Shown here one piece after another: positions 1-6,832 of a stretch of 9,348 bases of DNA (positions are counted from its first letter, which is position 1; each line of letters begins with the position of its first letter). The notes beneath the pieces were generated by a model. That model saw only the letters and a program-made list of their open reading frames with translations, was not told the DNA's origin and ran no database searches. The position numbers were made by a program, and so were the translations under genes. Source of the DNA: an uncultured Blautia sp. (GTDB lineage Bacteria; Bacillota; Clostridia; Lachnospirales; Lachnospiraceae); contig CAKROW010000083.1 of NCBI GenBank assembly GCA_934373235.1, positions 1 through 9,348 of the forward strand. The letters run 5' to 3'.

Positions 1-716
1 TTCCAGGGCTGCACATTCAGTTCCATCTGCTCCGTCAGACGTACATCAGAGCACAGACCGTATCCCAGACGGACTCCTGCCATTGCATAACGTTTGGTAA
101 ATGCTTTCAGGATAAAAAGATTCCTGAAACCGGAAAGGGATTGTTTCAGGGTATATGCCTCCGGTTCTTTCACGAAATCAAGGAAACACTCGTCTATCAC
201 AAGAAGGATCCCCAAATGTCTGCATTTTTCCAGGATCTTTTTTAAAAGGCTGTGAGGAATGAGAAGTCCTGTAGGGTTGTTCGGATTACATAAAAATGCC
301 ATATCCAGTCCCTTATGAAGCACATCCAGGTAGGAATCATCCAGTACAAAACCGTTATGCTCTGTAAGCATATAATATTCCAGCTCACATCCCATCCCAG
401 AAAGAGCCTGTCCATACTCCGCAAATGTAGGTGCCGGCACAAGTGCTTTCTTTGGCTTCACAGCCCGGCACAGGGTAAAGATAAGCTCTGCCGCTCCGTT
501 TCCACAGATGATTTCCTCTGTTCCAACGCCCTCATATTCTGCTATTTTTTCTCTCAAAGTGACGCTTCCCACTTCCGGATACTGTGCGATGTGATCTGCG
601 CTTTCCCGGATGGCTGCCCTGACACTTTCCGGTGTCCCAAGAGGATTCAGATTTGCGGAAAAATCCAGACAGTCCCTGTGCCGGTAAACGTCACCACCAT
701 GCTTATGTTTTATCAT
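1..716 (-). CDS. cobD: CobD-like L-threonine-O-3-phosphate decarboxylase (3' partial)
   Basis: This PLP-dependent fold-type I enzyme is likely to decarboxylate L-threonine phosphate to (R)-1-amino-2-propanol phosphate, the linker used by CbiB. I translated the minus strand from ATG 716 to the window edge and found 238 uninterrupted codons. The C-terminal third (about 120 residues, given roughly 360 for Salmonella CobD) is missing at the edge. Visible motifs are MIKHKHGGDVYRH (1-13), DFSANLNPLGTP (18-29), CGNGAAELI (71-79), CNPNNPTG (143-150), VIDECFLDF (173-181) and the Schiff-base lysine Lys208 in AFTKRYAMAGVRLGY (205-219). The start has CAGGAG nine bases upstream and sits one base after the cbiB stop. 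HisC (histidinol-phosphate aminotransferase) is a close relative; the HGGD start, the DECFLDF motif and the cbiB neighbour favour CobD. Confidence 0.9.
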   Translation of the reverse strand, partial: MIKHKHGGDVYRHRDCLDFSANLNPLGTPESVRAAIRESADHIAQYPEVGSVTLREKIAEYEGVGTEEIICGNGAAELIFTLCRAVKPKKALVPAPTFAEYGQALSGMGCELEYYMLTEHNGFVLDDSYLDVLHKGLDMAFLCNPNNPTGLLIPHSLLKKILEKCRHLGILLVIDECFLDFVKEPEAYTLKQSLSGFRNLFILKAFTKRYAMAGVRLGYGLCSDVRLTEQMELNVQPW

Positions 717-717
717 T

Positions 718-1689
718 TTATAGTACTCCTGTCAGAAGAATCCCCTTAACAGCCACGCACAGCACAAGTCCAAGAACTGACGCCGCATACATAAGGTGAT
801 TTGCTCTTTTGATGTCTTCTGTTTCCACGGGACGGTTTGGATCTCCAATGGTAGGTTTTTCATATAATTTTCCGAAATAATATGCATTTCCCGCAAGCTG
901 GATATTTAAAGCTCCTGCCATTGCTGCCTCTGTCTGGGCTGAATTGGGGCTTGCATGGTTCCGCCGGTCACGACGGTATATCTTTGCTGCATTACGTGTA
1001 TCCATTCCCGTAAAAACTGTGGCAGCAACCATAAGCCAGCCGGATAGCCTTGCAGGTATATAATTGGCCACATCATCAAGTCTGGCTGCCACACGTCCGA
1101 AATACAGATATCTGTCATTTTTGTAGCCTAACATGGAATCCATTGTATTGATCCCCTTGTAGAGAAACATAAGAGGAGCACCGCCGATGGCCATGTAAAG
1201 CATAGGGGCGATCACTCCGTCTGAGGCATTTTCTGCCACTGTTTCCACCGCCGCCTTGGTGACCCCGGTTTCCGTAAGAGCTTTTGTGTCACGTCCCACG
1301 ATCATGGAAACTGCATATCTCGCCTCTTCCAGAGTGCCGTTTTTCAACCGGTCATAGACCTTCATGCTCTCATCCTTCAAAGATCTTGCAGCCAGAAGCT
1401 GATAGCACCAGAATGTTTCCAGGATCAGTCCTGCCCATGGACAAACCCTGTAAAGAAATCCCAGGATCACACGTGGAATCTCCAGGCAGAAAATGCATAC
1501 CAGAACTACCATGAGAATGCCTCCTGCCAGCTCTCCGCCTTTGTTTTTGGGAAAGATCTTCCGGATCAGTTTTTCCAGAACCGAGATCAGATTTCCAATA
1601 AGGCACACCGGATGGTAAAGCCATCTGGGATCTCCCAGAAGAAGATCCAGGGCAGCTCCGGCTGCCAGTGCAATTAAACTATATTTCAT
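718..1689 (-). CDS. cbiB: CbiB, adenosylcobinamide-phosphate synthase
   Basis: CbiB is an integral membrane enzyme that attaches the aminopropanol or aminopropanol phosphate arm to adenosylcobyric acid. The 323 residues match the family (about 310-325). Signatures seen are ALDLLLGDPRWLYHPVCLIG (13-32), VGRDTKALTE (131-140), ETVAENASDGVIAP (149-162), the block GINTMDSMLGYKNDRYLYFG (179-198), ARLDDVANYIPARL (202-215) and RDRRNHASPNSAQTEAAMAG (240-259). Hydrophobic segments are visible at about 52-75, 155-176, 209-227 and 300-320, consistent with a polytopic membrane protein. The ATG at 1689 has CAGGAG seven bases upstream and lies within the end of cbiA. The stop TAA is followed after one base by the next start. 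The next gene supplies the aminopropanol phosphate substrate, so the pair forms a functional unit. Confidence 0.96.
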   Translation of the reverse strand: MKYSLIALAAGAALDLLLGDPRWLYHPVCLIGNLISVLEKLIRKIFPKNKGGELAGGILMVVLVCIFCLEIPRVILGFLYRVCPWAGLILETFWCYQLLAARSLKDESMKVYDRLKNGTLEEARYAVSMIVGRDTKALTETGVTKAAVETVAENASDGVIAPMLYMAIGGAPLMFLYKGINTMDSMLGYKNDRYLYFGRVAARLDDVANYIPARLSGWLMVAATVFTGMDTRNAAKIYRRDRRNHASPNSAQTEAAMAGALNIQLAGNAYYFGKLYEKPTIGDPNRPVETEDIKRANHLMYAASVLGLVLCVAVKGILLTGVL

Positions 1690-3076
1690 GATTCATCTCC
1701 TGCTGCCGTTCTCTTTTATATTCCAGACAGTTTTTCAGAAACTCTGCTGCAACCGCCGGATTGCCGTAATAATACAGATGGGGAAAGCCTGCCATTACTC
1801 TTTTGTTTCTGTGGATGCAGTCCCAGCCCCTTGTGCTTAAAGGCTTTGAGGCCCGAAAAGAGTTTCCGCAGTTGGTGGAATCAAAATAATGAAATTCATG
1901 TGCGGGGATCTCGCCAAAAGCATCACTGTCTTTTTCCTTTAATGTGATGTATCCAAATCTGGATAATCTGGGTGTGCGATAGCATTTTCCAGGAATAACT
2001 CCTGCCATCTTTCTGGAAATGCCATCCATATCTTCCATCTCCTCATGAAGATACATAAATCCCCCGCACTCTGCCATACAGGGCATACCACCAAGAATGG
2101 CTTTTTTCACAGAATCCTTCATGGAAACATTATTTTCCAGTGCCTCACCCTTCAGTTCCGGATAGCCGCCATACAAAAGTATTCCATCCAGATCTTCCGG
2201 CAGCAACTGGTCTTTAACCGGCGAAAAAGATACCAGTTCCGCTCCCATCTTACGCAGAAGGGTAAAATTATCCTCATAAAAAAAGCAGAACGCCTCATCG
2301 CCAGCCACTCCGATCCGTACCGGCTCTTCTGTATGAAAATCGAAATTTTTGTCCTCCTCTGTAAGGTCCGAAGGAATTTCCAGTTCCGGTGCTTCACCTG
2401 CAAGCTTTAGGATCCCGTCAATATCTAGCGTTTCTTCCAGAATACCGGCAAGTTTTTTCAGACGGCTTTGAAGTTCCGGGATCTCCTCCGGGAGAACCAG
2501 TCCCAGATGACGGCTTTCGATCACACAGTCCTCCACTTTTGGTACATAACCAAGAACTAAGATCCCGGTCTCTTCCTCCACGAGTTTTTTCATTCTGGGA
2601 TACAGCATAGCAGACATCTGGTTAAAGATCACAGCTTTTATGTGGCTGTTTTTTTTATATTCCAGAAATCCCTTTACATAGGCTGCAAGAGATACACTCA
2701 TTCCACGGCTGTTTACAATAAGGATGGAGGGGGTTTCTGTGGTGTCCGAAAGATCCCAGGCACTTGCCCTGGAGGTGATACCTGCTACTCCGTCATAATA
2801 TCCCATAACACCTTCCATTACCGCAATGTCCGCATCTTTTACATTCATTCCAAGAAGATACCGGGTTCTCTTTTTTCCGGTAAAAAAAGTATCCAGATTC
2901 CGGGATTTTGTTCCGATCACCCGTGAGTGGAACATAGGGTCAATGTAATCCGGCCCGCACTTAAAGGAGGAGACCTTAAGCCCGCGGTCCACTAACGCCT
3001 GAAGAAGCCCGCAGGTGATCAGGGTCTTGCCGCTTCCGCTTGCCCCTGCGCCGAGAAGTATTCTGGGTATTTTCAT
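1679..3076 (-). CDS. cbiA: CbiA, cobyrinate a,c-diamide synthase
   Basis: CbiA uses ATP and glutamine (or ammonia) to amidate the a and c carboxylates of cobyrinic acid. Starting at ATG 3076 the protein has 465 residues, a normal length. The frame extends further upstream to 3175, but that part only overlaps the end of the CbiT domain. The chosen start follows GGGGG by seven bases, overlaps the previous stop as ATGA and gives the family N-terminus MKIPRILLGAGASGSGKT. The N-terminal dethiobiotin-synthetase-like domain has the P-loop GAGASGSGKT (9-18), KCGPDYIDPMFH (39-50) and MEGVMGYYDG (87-96). The C-terminal glutamine amidotransferase domain has the nucleophile Cys337 in MAECGGFMYL (334-343), HEFHYFDS (393-400) and the end motif FPHLYYYGNP (431-440). 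Its stop is TAG, and it overlaps cbiB by 11 bases. Confidence 0.96.
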   Translation of the reverse strand: MKIPRILLGAGASGSGKTLITCGLLQALVDRGLKVSSFKCGPDYIDPMFHSRVIGTKSRNLDTFFTGKKRTRYLLGMNVKDADIAVMEGVMGYYDGVAGITSRASAWDLSDTTETPSILIVNSRGMSVSLAAYVKGFLEYKKNSHIKAVIFNQMSAMLYPRMKKLVEEETGILVLGYVPKVEDCVIESRHLGLVLPEEIPELQSRLKKLAGILEETLDIDGILKLAGEAPELEIPSDLTEEDKNFDFHTEEPVRIGVAGDEAFCFFYEDNFTLLRKMGAELVSFSPVKDQLLPEDLDGILLYGGYPELKGEALENNVSMKDSVKKAILGGMPCMAECGGFMYLHEEMEDMDGISRKMAGVIPGKCYRTPRLSRFGYITLKEKDSDAFGEIPAHEFHYFDSTNCGNSFRASKPLSTRGWDCIHRNKRVMAGFPHLYYYGNPAVAAEFLKNCLEYKRERQQEMNHEI

Positions 3077-5049
3077 TTTTCTTCCCCCTCTCCTCCCTGA
3101 CAGGAAATGATATAAATGGGATTTTCCCCCATCATCATGTGATATCTGCCTACAGATTTTGACCTGGAGGCACAAAGCTGTACAATATCTGTATCCTGAA
3201 GATCAGACTCCCTAATGGATTCCAGGGCTTCTGTCACAGTTTCCAGGGTAATACAGTTGATCACAATACGGATATGCGGATTTTTCTTAAGGAGAATCTC
3301 TATGATCTCCTTCATATTTCCTGAGGAACCCCCGATAAAGGCATGGGTAGGTGCAGGAAGATCTTTCAGTGCTTTTGGAGCTGTGCCGGAAATGATCTTC
3401 AGATTGTCCACACAGAATTTCTTTTTGTTCTGTTCCATAAGAGCCAAGGCATCTTCCTTTTTTTCAATGGCATAAACCTGACCCTTCCAGCAGCGAAGTG
3501 CCATTTCCACCGAAACAGATCCTGTACCTGCTCCCACATCGTAACAGATGGAGTCCTCCATAAGTCTCAGTTTTGAGAGGGATATTGTGCGGATTTCCTC
3601 CTTTGTCATAGGTGCCTTTCCCCGGATAAATTCTCTGTCAGAGATTCCGTGGACTGCCTGTGCGGGAACTGCCTGGTCATTAACTGCAGTTACAACACTT
3701 AAGGCATCTCCCTCATATTCTGTGAGATTCCCTGCCTTATCATGAAAGATCTTTTCGTTTTTGTAGGCAAGATTTTCACCTACATAAAGCTCTGTATCAC
3801 CCATTCCATAATACACAAGCTTTCTGGCAAGACATGCCACACCATCTGTGGTTCCAAGAATGGCAAATACTTTCTGATTTGTCCGGATCAGATGTATCAG
3901 ATTACAGTCTCTCCCATGGGCACTGACCACCATTGCATCGTCCCAGGAAAGTCCGATCCTGGACATGAAATATCCCACAGAAGAAATCCCGCAGACCACC
4001 TCTGTATCTTCTCCAAGAAGAGAAAGCAGTTTCCGGGCACCACTGTAAAATCCCACATCTCCGGAAAGCACCACTGCCACCTTGCGGTACTGTGGATGCT
4101 CTTTGATATATTCCACGATCTTCTCACTGCGATACTCACAGAAAACAGCCTGACCCGGATGCCTGACAGATTCTGTCATCCGGCTGGCTCCGATAAGAAG
4201 CTCCGCTTCCTCAAGAACTTTTTTCCCATGGAGGGTCAGGGTGTTGTGCCCGTCCATACCCATACCCACAAGTGCAACCTGGGGCTTCATGGAAAAACCG
4301 AATTTCCTGCCAAGAAAGATCCTTGCTTCTCCCAGAGACATTCCTGTTTCCTTAAGAGGGCGGCCGATAATGACCGCTGTAACGCCACAGTTCTGACAAG
4401 CCTCCAGCTTTTCCGGGAACCCGCCTGCGCTGCCGGAATTCTTGGTCACCAGATACCGGCAGTTGTACTGTTTAAGCACAGCCTCATTAAGATCTGTGGA
4501 AAAAGGTCCCTGCATACCCATAAGGTGCTTTCCTGTAAATCCCAGATCTGCACAGGCCTCCATCACGGACGGAAGAGAAAGAACCCTTGCGTAAAGCCGT
4601 TCCTCATAGCCCGGAATCACGGTGAATTTCCCCAGTTCCTTACTTCCCGTGGTAAGAAGCACATTTCCCTCTGTTGATTTCAGAAACTCTGCTGCAGCCT
4701 CTGTGCTGTCCACATAGACCGCATCCTGATTTCCATCTTCTTCAGGCCGGAGAACCCGCTGATAAAAAGTTCCTGTCTTCTTACAGGCATTTTGGATATT
4801 CTCCGTCACCTGGGCAGCATAAGGATGTGTGGCATCCAGAACCAGTTCCGGAGAGATTTCCTGAAAAAGTGCTTCCATCTCCTCCTGGTCCATTCTTCCT
4901 GTATGAACATGAAGATATTCACTTTCTTTTAAAATAGATCCACCGTACCGGGTTGCCGCACAGCCGTAAACCGGAATATGGTTTTTCTCAAGAAAACGAC
5001 AGAGCTCATAGCCCTCTGTCGTTCCTGCAAAAACAATGGCTTTATACAT
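3073..5049 (-). CDS. cbiJ-cbiET: CbiJ-CbiE-CbiT fusion: precorrin-6A reductase plus C5- and C15-methyltransferase/decarboxylase
   Basis: One 658-residue frame carries three consecutive steps. Residues 1 to about 253 are a CbiJ/CobK reductase (IVFAGTTEGYEL 5-16, LVLDATHPYAAQVTENI 69-85, LTTGSKELGKF 132-142, MGMQGPFS 177-184, LVTKNSGSAGGFPEKLEA 200-217), which reduces cobalt-precorrin-6A. Residues about 254-458 are CbiE, the C5-methyltransferase (LVGMGMDG 260-267, VLSGDVGFYSGARKL 327-341). Residues about 465-658 are CbiT, the C15-methyltransferase and C12 decarboxylase, with FIRGKAPMTKEEIR, the SAM-binding loop DVGAGTGSVSVEMA (504-517) and AFIGGSSGNM (570-579). CbiE and CbiT together correspond to CobL of the aerobic pathway. 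No stop or frameshift interrupts the joins, so the fusion appears genuine. The ATG at 5049 has AAGGGG seven bases upstream and overlaps the cbiH stop by eight bases. The purine-rich end encoding GGEGEEK doubles as the cbiA ribosome site. Confidence 0.95.
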   Translation of the reverse strand: MYKAIVFAGTTEGYELCRFLEKNHIPVYGCAATRYGGSILKESEYLHVHTGRMDQEEMEALFQEISPELVLDATHPYAAQVTENIQNACKKTGTFYQRVLRPEEDGNQDAVYVDSTEAAAEFLKSTEGNVLLTTGSKELGKFTVIPGYEERLYARVLSLPSVMEACADLGFTGKHLMGMQGPFSTDLNEAVLKQYNCRYLVTKNSGSAGGFPEKLEACQNCGVTAVIIGRPLKETGMSLGEARIFLGRKFGFSMKPQVALVGMGMDGHNTLTLHGKKVLEEAELLIGASRMTESVRHPGQAVFCEYRSEKIVEYIKEHPQYRKVAVVLSGDVGFYSGARKLLSLLGEDTEVVCGISSVGYFMSRIGLSWDDAMVVSAHGRDCNLIHLIRTNQKVFAILGTTDGVACLARKLVYYGMGDTELYVGENLAYKNEKIFHDKAGNLTEYEGDALSVVTAVNDQAVPAQAVHGISDREFIRGKAPMTKEEIRTISLSKLRLMEDSICYDVGAGTGSVSVEMALRCWKGQVYAIEKKEDALALMEQNKKKFCVDNLKIISGTAPKALKDLPAPTHAFIGGSSGNMKEIIEILLKKNPHIRIVINCITLETVTEALESIRESDLQDTDIVQLCASRSKSVGRYHMMMGENPIYIISCQGGEGEEK

Positions 5050-5773
5050 TTTTATATCCCCTTGGCGTCACCATTTTTCCATTGATATTCTTTGTCTGTG
5101 AATTTCCCACAAAAACAGTGGTAAACATATCCACCTGGGTATCACGAAGCTGTGCCAGAGTCATAACATGGGAAACTTCTCCCTCCCTTGCGATCTGGGA
5201 CACAGTACCGCAGATGGTATCTGGGGACTTGTATTTCATCATAAGGTCACAGGCTTTCTGGAGATAATCCTTACGCTTCCTGCTGGATGGATTATAAAGG
5301 CATACCACAAAATCTGCCTGTGCGGCAGCAAGAAGTCTTGCCTCGATCTTTTCCCATGGTGTGAGAAGGTCACTTAAACTGATAAGACAGAAATCATGGA
5401 TCAGCGGTGCCCCAAGGACTGCGGCTCCGCCTGTGGCTGCGGTTACACCCGATATAATGGTAAGTTCCACATCCGGATAGTTTTCTCCTACTTCATACAT
5501 CAGCCCGGCCATACCGTAAACACCTGCATCACCACTGCAGATCATGGACACTGTTCTGCCTTTTTTTGCCTCTTCAAAAGCAAGAATGCAACGATCCACC
5601 TCTTTCTTCATGGGAGTAGTCATAAATTCTTTTCCTGCAAAATACTCCTTTACAAGATCCACATATACAGTATACCCGATGATCACATCACTGTCATTTA
5701 ATGCACGGATGGCTCTGCCAGTCATCTGATCATATGCTCCCGGACCGATTCCAACTACATATATTCTGCTCAA
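5042..5773 (-). CDS. cbiH: CbiH, cobalt-factor III / precorrin-3B C(17)-methyltransferase
   Basis: CbiH methylates C17 and drives ring contraction, giving cobalt-precorrin-4 (known for the family). The protein is 243 residues, against 241 in Salmonella. The start chosen is TTG at 5773-5771: it lies eight bases after GGAGG (5786-5782) and yields MSRIYVVGIGPG, the expected N-terminus. An earlier in-frame TTG at 5788 sits on the ribosome site itself and is unlikely. The TTG overlaps the cbiG stop as TTGA. Motifs seen are YVVGIGPG (5-12), CSGDAGVYGMAGL (79-91), the CbiH/CobJ hallmark GVTAATGGAAVLGAPL (109-124) followed by HDFCLISLSDLLTPWEKIE (126-144), and CLYNPSS (158-164). It overlaps the start of the next gene by eight bases. 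Confidence 0.95.
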   Translation of the reverse strand: MSRIYVVGIGPGAYDQMTGRAIRALNDSDVIIGYTVYVDLVKEYFAGKEFMTTPMKKEVDRCILAFEEAKKGRTVSMICSGDAGVYGMAGLMYEVGENYPDVELTIISGVTAATGGAAVLGAPLIHDFCLISLSDLLTPWEKIEARLLAAAQADFVVCLYNPSSRKRKDYLQKACDLMMKYKSPDTICGTVSQIAREGEVSHVMTLAQLRDTQVDMFTTVFVGNSQTKNINGKMVTPRGYKNV

Positions 5774-6831
5774 AAACCTATCCTCCAATTTCCGGCTGCA
5801 AGAGCAGTGGTCACACCGTCTCCGCCTGTTTTTTTCTTGATAAGCCTGCCCCCCTCTGAGGCAAGGACAGCACTTCTCTCACATACATTATCAACGCCTG
5901 TTATATTTTTTACAAATGCAGATGGAGTAAAATCTCCTTCCACAGCTTTAAGCTCCTCACCGGAAAAAGTCAGGAAAGGGATCTTCCACATTTCACTTAA
6001 TGCCAAAAGTCCGGCTTCGTCTTTTTTCAGGTCAATACTGGCAAGACATTTCAGGGATTCTCTGAAAAGGCCGCAGTCCCTCAGGGCAGCTTCTGCCGAG
6101 TTCATAACTGTCTCCCTGTCTTTTCCTCTTCTGCATCCCATTCCAAGTACAACTGCGGGCGGAACCAGATAGACTGTCTCTTCAAAAGGCCGGCAGGAAC
6201 TGTAAAGGGTAACTGCCACACCTGTTTTCGGTGGATCCAGCTTTTTTTTTACCGGAGTTCCCTCTCTGTCACAGAGGATCAGTCCCCCGGGAAGTTCTCC
6301 CTCCCATGGGAATTCACTGTAAAAGCCTACGGTGTCTCCTGACAGAATGGCTGCAGAAACTTCTTTGGCCGCAGTCATAGGAAAAATAGCGCACCCGTTC
6401 TTCTTTGCAAACACATCCACTGCAAAACGTTCATGAAGATCTGTTGCTGTAGTCACTACAGGAACAGCCTGCAGATATCCGGCTGCACGCAGAGCCAGCT
6501 CATTGGCACCTCCAAGATGTCCGGAAAGAAGGGAGATCACAAATTTCCCACATTCATCAATCACCAGCACTGCCGGATCTGTTTTTTTCCCTGCAATGTA
6601 AGGTGCGATACTTCTCACTGCAATGCCGCAGGCTCCGATAAAAATAATGGCATCTGTGTGATCCCTGAATTTCTTTTCTGCCCATTGGGATGTGGTTGCT
6701 GTAATGGAATCCGGAAGATATCTGCTCTTTCCCTCCAGAGTTACTTCCTCTCCATCTTTCAGAAATGCCTCCCGGAGTTTTTCACCTGTTGTAAAGCCTG
6801 TCATTGTAAAACAGATCATTGCAATTTTCAT
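5770..6831 (-). CDS. cbiG: CbiG, cobalt-precorrin-5A hydrolase
   Basis: CbiG opens the delta-lactone of cobalt-precorrin-5A, expelling the C20 unit as acetaldehyde, which completes ring contraction in the anaerobic pathway. From ATG 6831 the protein has 353 residues, close to the roughly 350 usual for CbiG. The start is chosen because MKIAMICFT matches the family N-terminus and lies one base after the cbiF stop; the longer frame to 6894 would only read through the end of cbiF. The ribosome site is weak (GGAAAG about 15 bases upstream), so expression may depend on coupling to cbiF translation. The N-terminal domain has IIFIGACGIAVRSIAPYIAG (62-81) and ISLLSGHLGGANELALR (99-115). The C-terminal domain has VVLGMGCRRGK (227-237) and GVDNVCERSAVLAS (312-325). 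A run of nine A residues (6250-6242) encodes KKK near residue 195. The stop TGA overlaps the cbiH start. Confidence 0.95.
   Translation of the reverse strand: MKIAMICFTMTGFTTGEKLREAFLKDGEEVTLEGKSRYLPDSITATTSQWAEKKFRDHTDAIIFIGACGIAVRSIAPYIAGKKTDPAVLVIDECGKFVISLLSGHLGGANELALRAAGYLQAVPVVTTATDLHERFAVDVFAKKNGCAIFPMTAAKEVSAAILSGDTVGFYSEFPWEGELPGGLILCDREGTPVKKKLDPPKTGVAVTLYSSCRPFEETVYLVPPAVVLGMGCRRGKDRETVMNSAEAALRDCGLFRESLKCLASIDLKKDEAGLLALSEMWKIPFLTFSGEELKAVEGDFTPSAFVKNITGVDNVCERSAVLASEGGRLIKKKTGGDGVTTALAAGNWRIGF
5782..5786 (-). promoter_or_regulatory. Ribosome binding site fixing the cbiH TTG start
   Basis: GGAGG on the minus strand lies inside the last codons of cbiG, eight bases before the TTG at 5773. 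It rules out the upstream TTG at 5788, which overlaps this site, and supports the shorter CbiH of 243 residues. Confidence 0.75.
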
Positions 6832-6832
6832 A

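Noticed and set aside
242..442. A short minus-strand open frame of 66 codons
   Set aside because: It is an alternative frame inside the CobD-like gene. The correct frame runs from 716 to the edge with NPNNPTG and the PLP lysine.
315..749. A 144-codon plus-strand open frame near the window start
   Set aside because: It lies opposite the CobD-like gene and the end of cbiB, both confirmed by motifs, and its translation resembles no known protein.
1733..1751. A 19-base identity between 1733-1751 (cbiA) and 4678-4696 (cbiJ)
   Set aside because: Both copies encode the same ordinary helical residues (AAEFLK) in real genes using the same codons. A single pair inside coding sequence looks like chance, not a repeat element.
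3742..4677. A 311-codon open frame on the plus strand opposite the cbiJ-cbiE region
   Set aside because: It is antisense to a well-matched CbiJ/CbiE coding sequence, has a low-complexity Cys/His/Lys-rich translation with no family resemblance, and lacks a good ribosome site. It is a shadow of codon bias in the real gene.
5807..6172. A 121-codon plus-strand open frame opposite cbiG
   Set aside because: It is a serine- and proline-rich reverse reading of the CbiG C-terminal domain; the minus-strand frame carries the family motifs.
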